From the NCBI GenBank assembly GCA_947445035.1, contig CANFCK010000007.1, positions 62,001-126,000 on the forward strand: a DNA stretch of 64,000 nt. Direction: 5' to 3'. Below are positions 46,245 to 55,187 of the stretch, piece by piece. The position numbers and the translations under genes were made by a program. The stretch comes from Deltaproteobacteria bacterium (lineage in GTDB: Bacteria; Myxococcota_A; UBA796; SXON01). How positions within the stretch are numbered: position 1 is the first letter of the stretch; each line of letters begins with the position of its first letter. Under the pieces are notes generated by a model, which was not told the DNA's origin, did no database searches, and worked only from the letters and a program-made list of their open reading frames with translations.

Positions 46245-47603
46245 GTGGGATGCTACCGAGGCGCACTTCGGCACGGAGCCGCTTTGTTCGCCCTGCTCTT
46301 GACCGCTTCCCCCGCCTTCTCCACCGAACTGGTCTGGCAGGGCTATTACCGAGGCCGCGCGCTGCTTTACGACTCGTTGTCGCTCAGCGAGGACAACCCC
46401 AACGAGGAGGGCACCTCCAACAGCATCGACCATCGGCTTCTGCTGCGTCCTTCTTGGATGATCAGCGACCACGCCGCCATTCACGCCGAGGTGGACGTGA
46501 TGAAGCTGACGCTCTGGGGGGACACGCCCGAGCAGTACGTCGACCCGGTGACCGGCGAGACGTTGTCCGTGGCGCAGGCCGATGGTGTCAGCAACGTCAC
46601 TCCAGGAACCGGCATTCGCGGCTGGGGAGAGGCCTACACCGACTGGGGGCGCATCGCGATCGGGCGCATGCCGATGCAGTGGGGCTCGGGCATCCTCTGG
46701 AACAGCGGCAACAGTGTGGACGCGGAATACGGAGATACCGCCGATCGAGTACAGGCCAGCGGTCGCATCGGACCGGTCTTCGTGATGGGCGCGTTCGACG
46801 TGCAGTCTGAAGGGCTGGTCGGCGCCGACGACGACATGCAGGCGATCTCGTTGGCCGTCGGCTACCGCTCCGAGACCCTGGGCGTCGGGCTTTTGAGCAA
46901 CTACCGCTACCGCCCCGAAAAGCCTGACCCGTGGCAGGCTTACACTGGTTCGTTGTGGGGATTTGCCGAGCTGGGCCAGGTCCGTGCCGAGCTGGAGGCC
47001 GTTGGCGTCTTCGGAGGGGGTAACCTCGACGGAGGCCAGGACGACGTCACCGTCACCGCGATGGGCGTGATGGTCAAGGGCGACTACCAGGCCGACAAGC
47101 TCAGCTTCGGCGGAGAGTTCGGCATCGCTTCCGGGGACGACGATCCCTCCGACAAGGACATCACCACCTTTTCCTTCGATCGGGACCACAACGTGGGGCT
47201 TTTGCTCTTCGAAGAGGCGATGCCGACGCTTGAGTCCGCCAGCGTCAGCGACGAAAACGGCGGCCGCACGACCGACGCCGCGCGCTCGGGCGACACCATC
47301 TCCAACGCCATCTACTTCCGACCGGCGGTGCGCTACAAGCTGCTCCCCACCGTTGAAGTAGAGGGGGCCTGGATCATCGCGGCGCGGGCCGACAGCACCG
47401 GTGAGACCGAAGCCGACCAGGGCTACGGCAACGAGTTCGACGTCAGCGCCAAGTGGGATCCGCACCCCCACGTGTGGTTCCAGCTGACGCTGGCCGCCTT
47501 CTTGCCCGGCCCGCTCTACACCGAGTACACGGACCCCGACCTCGGCGGCGGCTTCGACACCACCGCCTTCGGTGGCCGCATCGTCGGAGCCGTGGAGTTC
47601 TGA
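46245..47603 (+). CDS. Outer-membrane beta-barrel-like protein
   Basis: Signal ALFALLLTASPAFS, alternating amphipathic strands, terminal aromatic GGRIVGAVEF. Confidence 0.6.
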   Translation: MGCYRGALRHGAALFALLLTASPAFSTELVWQGYYRGRALLYDSLSLSEDNPNEEGTSNSIDHRLLLRPSWMISDHAAIHAEVDVMKLTLWGDTPEQYVDPVTGETLSVAQADGVSNVTPGTGIRGWGEAYTDWGRIAIGRMPMQWGSGILWNSGNSVDAEYGDTADRVQASGRIGPVFVMGAFDVQSEGLVGADDDMQAISLAVGYRSETLGVGLLSNYRYRPEKPDPWQAYTGSLWGFAELGQVRAELEAVGVFGGGNLDGGQDDVTVTAMGVMVKGDYQADKLSFGGEFGIASGDDDPSDKDITTFSFDRDHNVGLLLFEEAMPTLESASVSDENGGRTTDAARSGDTISNAIYFRPAVRYKLLPTVEVEGAWIIAARADSTGETEADQGYGNEFDVSAKWDPHPHVWFQLTLAAFLPGPLYTEYTDPDLGGGFDTTAFGGRIVGAVEF

Positions 47604-48451
47604 TGGTGTGGGAGGGCGTCCACACGGCGCTGGTCACGCCCTTTGCCGAGGGGGAACTGGACCTCGTCGCGTGGGAAGGCACCCTCGCAAGGCAAATTCG
47701 GGCTGGAGTGCAGGGGCTGGTCGTCGCCGGCACCACGGGCGAGTCCCCGACCCTTGAGGCGGAAGAGCGCGACACGCTGTTGACGGAGGCCCTGGCCCTC
47801 GCCAGCAATCGCGCCATCGTCACGATGGGCGTCGGCACCAACAGCACTCGGTCGACCGTCCGCTACGTCGCCCGCGCCCAGCAGTTGGGGGCCCACGCCG
47901 GCTTGTTGGTGCTCCCGTACTACAACAAGCCCACGCTGGCGGGCCTTCGGGAGCACGTGCGCGCTGCGTGCCAGCCGGGGCTGCCCATCATCGTCTACCA
48001 TGTGCCCGGGCGCACCGCGCAGCGTCTCAACCCGACGGAGTTGGCCATCCTCTGTGAGATCGATGGCGTCGTGGCCGTCAAGGAAGCCACCGGCGATGTC
48101 GCCTACGGCGTGGACTTCGTCGGGCGGTCCCGTTGCCCGGTGCTGAGCGGGGACGACGCCACCTGGATGCCGCTCTTGGCGGTGGGCGGCGCCGGCGTGA
48201 TCTCGGTATTGTCGAACGTTGCCCCCCGCCGCACGGTCGCGGTGTGGGAGGCGTGGAAGCGGGGGGACACCGCCATGGCGCGGCGCGAACACCTCGCCCT
48301 GCAACCGCTGGTCCGGTACCTCTTCGCCGAGACCAACCCGATTCCGGCCAAGATGATCATGGCGGAGATGGGGCTGTGCACCGCCGAACTGCGGCTGCCG
48401 CTCCTCGGGGGCACCCTGCCTGACGACGCTCTCCTGGTGGATCTCGCCTGA
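47603..48451 (+). CDS. dapA: 4-hydroxy-tetrahydrodipicolinate synthase
   Basis: HTALVTPF, VVAGTTGESPTLEAEE, LVLPYYNKPTLAGL, IIVYHVPGRTAQRL, VVAVKEATGD. Confidence 0.93.
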   Translation: MVWEGVHTALVTPFAEGELDLVAWEGTLARQIRAGVQGLVVAGTTGESPTLEAEERDTLLTEALALASNRAIVTMGVGTNSTRSTVRYVARAQQLGAHAGLLVLPYYNKPTLAGLREHVRAACQPGLPIIVYHVPGRTAQRLNPTELAILCEIDGVVAVKEATGDVAYGVDFVGRSRCPVLSGDDATWMPLLAVGGAGVISVLSNVAPRRTVAVWEAWKRGDTAMARREHLALQPLVRYLFAETNPIPAKMIMAEMGLCTAELRLPLLGGTLPDDALLVDLA

Positions 48452-49137
48452 TGGCCGCGCCGCTTCGGATCGGCGTCCACGGCGCCACCGGGCGGATGGG
48501 CACCCTGGTGCTGGCCGAGCTGCGCGCCGCCCCGGACCTCGAGGTGGCATGGACCGCCGGCCGCGACCTGCCCCGCGAGCTCGATGCCGACGTGGTGATC
48601 GACTTTTCTACGCCGGAGGCGTTCGCGCGCTTGTTGGCGGTAGCGAAGTGGCCGATCGTGTCGGGGACCACCGGCTTTGAGCCCCCGACGGCGCCGCCGG
48701 TTGCAATTCTACACGCCGCCAACTTCAGCGTGGGCGTGGCGGTGCTCGCCACGCTCATCCGCAAGGCGCGCGAGGCGCTCCCCGGCTGGGACCTTGAGCT
48801 GGTCGAGCTCCATCACAAACAGAAGCGCGATGCGCCGAGTGGGACGGCCATGCGACTTGTGGAGGGGCTGGGTCCGACAGCCCACGGTCACACCGGACTG
48901 CGCGTACCGGGAACGGTGGGGGTGCACGCCGTCCGGGGCGGCGACATCGTCGGGGAGCACCGCGTGTATCTGTGCGGTCCAGGCGAACGGTTGGAGCTGG
49001 CGCATGTGGCCACCGACAGGGGGCTTTTCGCCGCGGGAGCGGTGCGCGCCGCGCGGTGGCTGGTGGGGCGCCCCGCCGGCAGATACGGGCTCAACCATGT
49101 GCTTGGCAGCGACTCGGGGCCTTCTGCGATAGCATAG
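48451..49137 (+). CDS. dapB: 4-hydroxy-tetrahydrodipicolinate reductase
   Basis: RIGVHGATGRMGTLV, VVIDFSTPEAF, VSGTTGFE, ELVELHHKQKRDAPSGTAMRL. Confidence 0.93.
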   Translation: MAAPLRIGVHGATGRMGTLVLAELRAAPDLEVAWTAGRDLPRELDADVVIDFSTPEAFARLLAVAKWPIVSGTTGFEPPTAPPVAILHAANFSVGVAVLATLIRKAREALPGWDLELVELHHKQKRDAPSGTAMRLVEGLGPTAHGHTGLRVPGTVGVHAVRGGDIVGEHRVYLCGPGERLELAHVATDRGLFAAGAVRAARWLVGRPAGRYGLNHVLGSDSGPSAIA

Positions 49138-49156
49138 CGGCGCCCCGGAGACGTCC

Positions 49157-50092
49157 ATGCTTTCTGTACTCCTCGCTTTTTCGGCCTGCACCACCGCCAC
49201 CGATACGGCCCAACCCGCCGACACCGGCGACACCGCGGACACCGCCGAGGACACCACGCCGGTCTGGGACCAGCTCCGGATCGAGAGCTCGTCCACGATC
49301 AACGGCATCTACGCCTCCGGCAGCGGCGTCTATGCTGTCGGCACCGGTGGTTTTGCCTGGAACGGCAGCGGCGGTGACTGGAGCTTCATGGACATCGACG
49401 TCGACGGGGCCGACATCACCGACCTTTGGGGTCAGGGCAAGGACGATGACGCCGTGCTGGCCGCCTCCACCGAGGGCGGCACCGTGGCGCAGTACAGCGG
49501 CACCGGGGGGTGGGCGACGGGCACCATGGGCGACACCAGCGCGCTCAAGGGCGTGGGCGGCTCGGATGCCAGCTCGCTCTTCGCCGTCGGCTGGGGGCGC
49601 GCGTGGAGCTACGATGGGGGCGCCTGGGTGTACGAGGCAATTCCGGAGACCGGCAACAAGCTCAACGACGTGTACGGCGCAGGAGAAAAGGCGTTTGCCG
49701 TGGGCGACGACGGCGCCAGCCTTATCCGGCAGGGAGGGGCGTGGTCCAAGGAGGAGACGGGGGTCGACGTGGGGCTCCACGCCGTCGACGGGTCGGGTCC
49801 CAGCGACGTGTGGGCCGTGGGCGAGTCCGGGACGGTGCTCCACAACACCGGCGAAGGCTGGAAGTTGGAGGAGGACATCCCCACGACCGAAACCCTCTGG
49901 GCGGTCTTCGTGCCGGAAGAAGGCGTCGTCTACGCGGTCGGGAGCAACGGCGTCGCCATCCGCAAGACGGATGGTGAGTGGAAACGCCTGTACTCGGGTG
50001 TCGACAACATCCTGTACGCGGTCCACGGGGCCACTGCGACCAACGTGTGGGCGTCCGGGAACCGCGGGATGGTCTTGCAGTTCAAGGAGTAG
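49157..50092 (+). CDS. Lipoprotein with Asp/Thr-rich spacer and beta-propeller-like (YCF48/WD-like) repeats
   Basis: MLSVLLAFSACTTATDTAQPADTGDTADTAEDTTPVW; repeats SDVWAVGESGTVLHNTGEGW, TNVWASGNRGMVLQF. Confidence 0.7.
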   Translation: MLSVLLAFSACTTATDTAQPADTGDTADTAEDTTPVWDQLRIESSSTINGIYASGSGVYAVGTGGFAWNGSGGDWSFMDIDVDGADITDLWGQGKDDDAVLAASTEGGTVAQYSGTGGWATGTMGDTSALKGVGGSDASSLFAVGWGRAWSYDGGAWVYEAIPETGNKLNDVYGAGEKAFAVGDDGASLIRQGGAWSKEETGVDVGLHAVDGSGPSDVWAVGESGTVLHNTGEGWKLEEDIPTTETLWAVFVPEEGVVYAVGSNGVAIRKTDGEWKRLYSGVDNILYAVHGATATNVWASGNRGMVLQFKE

Positions 50093-50098
50093 GCGCGA

Positions 50099-50932
50099 CT
50101 ACCCGCCCCCGTTCCCCATCTTCCACCTTATCTTCCGCAGCTGACCGCGGAGGATCGCGACCTCCCCCTCGCTCAACTTGGCGCGTTGAAGGATGCGCCG
50201 CAGGGTGGAGCCGACCAAGAGCGGTTCGTGCCCGACGAGGTAGGTGGACTGGTCGAGCGTGGTCAACCACTCTTGGACGAGCGGTTCGAGCACGCCGAGC
50301 TCGGTGCTCGGACGGGCGCCCGAGACGGCCGGAGCGGCGCCGCGTTTGGGACCGCCGCGGCGACCGGCCCCCTCAGCGCGCGGGACGTAGCCCCGACGGC
50401 GCGCTTCGGCGTGAATCGCCTGACCGACGAGCAGCACCGCCTGGCCGAGGTTGAGGCTGGCGTGGGCGTCGGTCGCGACGTGCACCAGCGCGTGGGCGTA
50501 GGCGAGCTCCTCGTTGGCGAGCCCGTGATCCTCAGGACCGAACAGGATGGCGACCGGCCCCTCACCGTCAAAGGCACGCACCGCACACGCCTCGGGATCG
50601 AGGGCGGGCCAAGGGCTGTGGCGCCCGCGCGCCGTCGTCGCGACCACAAAACGACAGTCCGCCACTGCGGCCCCGACATCGCCTACGTAGCGGGCGTGGT
50701 CGATGACCTCCTCGGCCCCCGGCGCCATCCACCTGGCGCGATCGACATCGAGCGCCGGCGGGGCGACGACGACCAGGCGCCGCAGCCCCATGTTCTTCAT
50801 CGAACGGGCGGTGGCGCCTACGTTTCCCGACTGGAGGGGCCGCACCAAAACGATGACGACGCCCTCCCGTAGCACCCGGGTTGCCTCGTTTCCCGCTGCG
50901 TCACCGACACCCAGAGGCGTCGGCTCATCCAC
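50099..50932 (-). CDS. trmJ: SPOUT-family tRNA/rRNA 2'-O-methyltransferase (TrmJ-like)
   Basis: GTG 50932; VIVLVRPLQSGNVGATARSMKNMGLRRLVVV, ILFGPEDHGLANEEL, SLNLGQAVLLVGQAI. Confidence 0.85.
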   Translation of the reverse strand: MDEPTPLGVGDAAGNEATRVLREGVVIVLVRPLQSGNVGATARSMKNMGLRRLVVVAPPALDVDRARWMAPGAEEVIDHARYVGDVGAAVADCRFVVATTARGRHSPWPALDPEACAVRAFDGEGPVAILFGPEDHGLANEELAYAHALVHVATDAHASLNLGQAVLLVGQAIHAEARRRGYVPRAEGAGRRGGPKRGAAPAVSGARPSTELGVLEPLVQEWLTTLDQSTYLVGHEPLLVGSTLRRILQRAKLSEGEVAILRGQLRKIRWKMGNGGG

Positions 50933-52742
50933 CGGCGAAGAGCCCGCGGAACCAGGTGCTGACCTTGCCCCACAAGGAGTCGTCGACCGGCGCCGAAACC
51001 GGGGGCGCCGAAACCGGGGGCGCCGAAACCGGGGGCGCCGACATCGGTGGCGCCGCCGGCTTGAACGCGGGCACCTGCTCGGTGCCGGTGGTCGGCTCGG
51101 TGAGCTCCGGGCGACCGGCACCGCTTCCAGCCAGCGCGGCGGCCATCGACGACTGCGGCATGCTGAACGCGACCGGGGCCGCGGGCGGTGCAACCGGCTT
51201 CTCAGGCTCGGGCGCCGGCTTGTCGTCCTTGGCCTTGCCGAGCTTCAGCGTGCTTTCGACCGTCTGCCCGGTCTGCTTGTCGCGCGCGCTGAGATTAAGG
51301 ATGCCTTCGCTGTCGATGTGGAAGGTGACCTCGATCTGCACTTTGCCTTTGGGCGCCGGGCGGATGTGGTTGAACACGAAGGTGCCGAGGATTTCATTCT
51401 CCGCGCACAACGTGGATTCGCCCTGGTAGATGCGGAGCATGATGCTGCGCTGGTTGTCCTTGGACGTCGTGAGCGTGCGGGACTTGTAGTCCGGCAGGGG
51501 CTGGTTCTTCTGGAAAAGCACGTGCATGGACCCGTCGACCTTGTTGATGCCGATGGGCATCGGCAGGACGTCGAGCAGGGTGACATCGTCATTGTTGGCG
51601 ACGCCGGCCAGGGAGTGCGCCATGATGCTGGCGCCGATGCCGACGGCTTCATCGGGGTGGACACCCTTGCTGGGCGGCTTGCCCATGAACTCCGTGATGC
51701 GACGTTGCACCATCGGCATGCGGCTTTGCCCGCCAACCAGGAGCACCTCGTCGATCTGGCCGCGCGCGGCCCCGGCCTCCCGGTAGATTCGTTCCACAGT
51801 CTGGATGGTGCGTTCGACCAGATCCCCGACGAGATCTTCGAGCTTTTCGCGCGTGAGCTCCATGTCGATGTCCAGCCCCGAGCCATCCTGCTGCTTGGCG
51901 ATGAACGGGATGTGCAAACGCGTCCGCATGACGCTGGAGAGCTCGATCTTCGCGGTTTCAGCGGCGTCGCGGATGCGCTGGATCGCCACGCGATCGTAGG
52001 AAAGGTCGATGCTGTGCTGGCGCTGGAACGACTCAAGGACCCACTGCATGACCCGATCGTCGAAGTCGACACCGCCGAGGAACGTGTCCCCCCCGGTGGC
52101 GATGACCTCGAAGATGCGTTCTTTGATGTCGATGACCGAGATGTCGAACGTGCCGCCGCCAAGGTCGTACACCGCGATGCGCTGGTTCAGGTTTTTGCCC
52201 AGCCCGTAGGCCAACGCCGCCGCCGTGGGCTCGTTGAGCACACGGAGCACCTTGAGTCCCGCCAACTTCCCCGCCGCCCGAACAGCCTGGCGCTGCCGGT
52301 CGTTGAAGTACGCCGGCACGGTGATGACCGCCTGGTCAACATCCGCGCCCAGCGCCTCCTCAGCGACCTCACGAATCTTGCGCAGGATCGCCGAGCTGAT
52401 CTGTTCGAGCGTGAAGATCTGATCGCGGACCTTGATCAAAACCTCCGACGATTCACCCTCCACCAGCTCGTAGGTGAAGACCTGCTTGACCTTGTCGATG
52501 GTCTTGGAGTGGTAGTTCCGGCCGATGAGCCGTTTGGCCGCCGCAACGGTGTTGGTCGGATTGAGCTGGGCTTGGTTCTTTGCGTCGTGACCCACCAGCC
52601 GATCGCCCTTTTCGTCGATCGCGAATACGGAGGGAATCGTGGACTGACCTCCCTTGTAGGTGATCACCCTCGGTTTGCCACCCTCAACAATGGCGGCGCA
52701 CGAGTTGGTCGTGCCCAGGTCAATCCCGATCGCCTTGCCCAT
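50925..52742 (-). CDS. DnaK/Hsp70-like chaperone lacking the canonical lid
   Basis: GKAIGIDLGTTNSCAAIVEGGKPRVI, VYDLGGGTFDISVI, ITVPAYFNDRQRQA, VLLVGGQSRMP; C-terminus PAPEPEKPVAPPAAP...SAPPVSAPPVSAPPVSAPVDDSLWGKVSTWFRGLFAGG. Confidence 0.9.
   Translation of the reverse strand: MGKAIGIDLGTTNSCAAIVEGGKPRVITYKGGQSTIPSVFAIDEKGDRLVGHDAKNQAQLNPTNTVAAAKRLIGRNYHSKTIDKVKQVFTYELVEGESSEVLIKVRDQIFTLEQISSAILRKIREVAEEALGADVDQAVITVPAYFNDRQRQAVRAAGKLAGLKVLRVLNEPTAAALAYGLGKNLNQRIAVYDLGGGTFDISVIDIKERIFEVIATGGDTFLGGVDFDDRVMQWVLESFQRQHSIDLSYDRVAIQRIRDAAETAKIELSSVMRTRLHIPFIAKQQDGSGLDIDMELTREKLEDLVGDLVERTIQTVERIYREAGAARGQIDEVLLVGGQSRMPMVQRRITEFMGKPPSKGVHPDEAVGIGASIMAHSLAGVANNDDVTLLDVLPMPIGINKVDGSMHVLFQKNQPLPDYKSRTLTTSKDNQRSIMLRIYQGESTLCAENEILGTFVFNHIRPAPKGKVQIEVTFHIDSEGILNLSARDKQTGQTVESTLKLGKAKDDKPAPEPEKPVAPPAAPVAFSMPQSSMAAALAGSGAGRPELTEPTTGTEQVPAFKPAAPPMSAPPVSAPPVSAPPVSAPVDDSLWGKVSTWFRGLFAGG
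50995..51054. repeat. 15-bp in-frame tandem repeat (GAAACCGGGGGCGCC), about 4 units
   Basis: Three perfect units plus one degenerate (GACATCGGTGGCGCC); encodes (S/M)APPV repeats on minus strand. Confidence 0.9.
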
Positions 52743-52797
52743 GCTCTAGTCGTCCAACGTGATTTAATCGGCACGTACCACGATCACCCCGATCTGG

Positions 52798-53958
52798 TCA
52801 AACTCCGTCGAGATCGACCATTACTTTGCCTTCGCGTCGGTCCGTGCTCTTGACGAGCGCGTCCAGCACGTCCGAAAACGGGAGACGACTGGTGACCATC
52901 GGCAAAACCGGAAGCCGTCCTTTTTCCAGCAGCCGCAGGATGCGCGGAAAGCAGCCGCCGCCGACGTGTCCGCGCGCCCCGACGATGCCCGCGGCGTGGG
53001 TCACGAGCGCGTCGAGCAAAACCGGCGCCCGCCCACCGGTACGCCCCAGGTAGACCATGCGGCCGCCCGGCGCAAAACTGCGCTCGATGGGCGGCACGGT
53101 GAGGTGCGCGGCGCCCGCCGCCTCGACGACCATGTCGGCTCCCCAACCACCGCTCATCGAACGCAGCACCTCCGCAGCGTCGATGTTCAGCGGATCGTAG
53201 ACGTGGTCGGCTCCGAGTTGCAGCGCCAGCTCACGACGCTCTGCCACCGGGTCGAAAGCGGCAATGCCCGCGGCGCCGGCGGCCCGCGCCAGCGCCACCG
53301 CGCCCAGCCCAATCGGTCCACAACCAAAGACCCCGACCCACGCACCCGGCAAAAATCCGCCCGCGGATACGAACATGCCGTTGTAGGCGCAGCCGATGGG
53401 CTCCACCAGCGCCGCCATCTCCAAGGCCGCGGCCGCGCTGCCCAGGCGATCGGCAAGGCGGTAGAGCTTCCAGACAAAGCGTTCTTTCGCCACGATGTAC
53501 TCGGCGAACGCCCCCGGCGCCGAGAATCCGACCATCTCCAAGCGCCCGCATTGGTTGGGCCGACCCACGCGGCACGCCTCGCAGACCCCGCAGCCGATCA
53601 TGCCCTCCGCCACGACCAGGTCGCCAACGCGCAGGTCCACCACGCCCGGGCCCAGCGCCACAACCTCGCCGGTGTACTCGTGGCCGATGACGCATGGCAG
53701 GCGGGCGGGACCCGAAAACAGCGGGTAGCCCTCGGCATCGGTCTCGTAGCAATGGGTGTCGCTGCCACAGACCCCGCAACGACGCACCTTCAGCACCACT
53801 TCGCCATGACCGGGCGTCGGGTCCGCCACCGTTTCCCACCCGAACGTGGGCCGGCGCCAGACCAGGTTGGCGGGGGCCTTCTGCTCGGCGTCCTGCTGCG
53901 ACGAAGGCGTGAAGCCGACACGCGGCGCCCACTCCCCCCGCATCACGACGGCCTTCAC
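52798..53958 (-). CDS. Zinc-dependent alcohol/threonine dehydrogenase-like (MDR) protein
   Basis: GHGEVVLKVRRCGVCGSDTHCYE, GHEYTGEVVALG, GCGVCEACRVGRPNQC, VGVFGCGPIGLGAVALARAAG; GTG 53958 overlaps upstream stop. Confidence 0.85.
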   Translation of the reverse strand: MKAVVMRGEWAPRVGFTPSSQQDAEQKAPANLVWRRPTFGWETVADPTPGHGEVVLKVRRCGVCGSDTHCYETDAEGYPLFSGPARLPCVIGHEYTGEVVALGPGVVDLRVGDLVVAEGMIGCGVCEACRVGRPNQCGRLEMVGFSAPGAFAEYIVAKERFVWKLYRLADRLGSAAAALEMAALVEPIGCAYNGMFVSAGGFLPGAWVGVFGCGPIGLGAVALARAAGAAGIAAFDPVAERRELALQLGADHVYDPLNIDAAEVLRSMSGGWGADMVVEAAGAAHLTVPPIERSFAPGGRMVYLGRTGGRAPVLLDALVTHAAGIVGARGHVGGGCFPRILRLLEKGRLPVLPMVTSRLPFSDVLDALVKSTDRREGKVMVDLDGV

Positions 53959-55187
53959 GCGGGCGGGCCGGTGAGACACACCTCCAGGATCGCACGCTCG
54001 TTGGCCTTGGTCACCTCGAGTGACCAGCCAGCATGAAGCACCTTTTCGCCGATCGCCGGCACGTGGCCGAGTCGCGACAGAAGGTAACCAGCCAGGGTTT
54101 CGTAGTCCCCCTCGGGAAGCTCGAAACCGGTGATGGCCAAAAGCGCCTCCCCTTCGACGCGCGCGCTCGCTGTCCACACGCCTTCGCCAGAGCGCCGGAC
54201 CAACGGCCGGCGCCGATCAAATTCGTCTTCGATGTCGCCCACCAGTTCTTCGAGGATGTCCTCGATCGAGATGAGCCCCACGCCGCCGCCGTACTCATCC
54301 ACCACCACCGCAATCCGCTGCCGACGGCGTCGCAGGTCCACGAAAAGCTGGTCGACCCGCTTGGTTTCCGGCGCGTACACCAAGTCGGTGTGCATGATGC
54401 TGCTGACCGGGGCGTTGTTGTCGGGCGCGAACATCAGGTCGGCGTGCATGACCACCCCTACGATGCGGTCCACACGCTTACGATAGACGACCAGTCGCGA
54501 AAATCCGCTCTCGATGGCGGTCGCGATCGCATCACCAACCGTGGCCGTCTCGGGAACGCCGGTCACCTCGATGAGCGGGACCATCGCGTCACGGACGCTG
54601 GTCTCGCTGAAGTTGAAGACCCGCAAAATCATCTCGCGCTCTTCGGCGCGAATGTCCCCGGTCGGCGAATTGTCGAGGAGCAGTTGGATGTCTTCCCGAC
54701 GCACCGCGTCCGCCTCGCCCTTTACACCGAGCACCCGGTACAAAAGCGCGGTGAACCGGTCCATCAGCCAGAGAACCGGCGTGATGAGCCTGGAAACCAG
54801 GAAAAGTGGGACGACGAGTCGTGGCGCCCACGCGGTCGAGAACTGATGGAAGACCGACTTGGGGACCAGCTCGCAGAAGATCACCGTGACGACCGGGAGC
54901 ACGGCCGCAACCACCAGTGACGGGCGGTCGGTGAAGCGCCCAACCAACGTCGTCGCGATGGTCGTTCCGGCGACGCTGGAGACCGCGACGCCGGCAAGGC
55001 AGGTCCCCACCAGCCGGGTCGGGTTCTTCAACATTGCGAGGACGCGACCGGCCGCCGCGTCACCACCGTCCGCGCGTGCTTGCAGAAGCAGTCGATCCGC
55101 CCCCATCAGGGCGATCTCGCTGCCCGAGAAGAAGGCCTGGCCGGCAAGGCACACCGCCATCAGGATCAATCCCGATTCGAGGGTCAC
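53955..55187 (-). CDS. CorC/HlyC-CNNM family CBS-domain membrane protein (1)
   Basis: FFSGSEIALMGADRL, VRDAMVPLIEVTGVPETATV, VVVDEYGGGVGLISIEDILEELVGDIEDEFD. Confidence 0.88.
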   Translation of the reverse strand: MTLESGLILMAVCLAGQAFFSGSEIALMGADRLLLQARADGGDAAAGRVLAMLKNPTRLVGTCLAGVAVSSVAGTTIATTLVGRFTDRPSLVVAAVLPVVTVIFCELVPKSVFHQFSTAWAPRLVVPLFLVSRLITPVLWLMDRFTALLYRVLGVKGEADAVRREDIQLLLDNSPTGDIRAEEREMILRVFNFSETSVRDAMVPLIEVTGVPETATVGDAIATAIESGFSRLVVYRKRVDRIVGVVMHADLMFAPDNNAPVSSIMHTDLVYAPETKRVDQLFVDLRRRRQRIAVVVDEYGGGVGLISIEDILEELVGDIEDEFDRRRPLVRRSGEGVWTASARVEGEALLAITGFELPEGDYETLAGYLLSRLGHVPAIGEKVLHAGWSLEVTKANERAILEVCLTGPPA

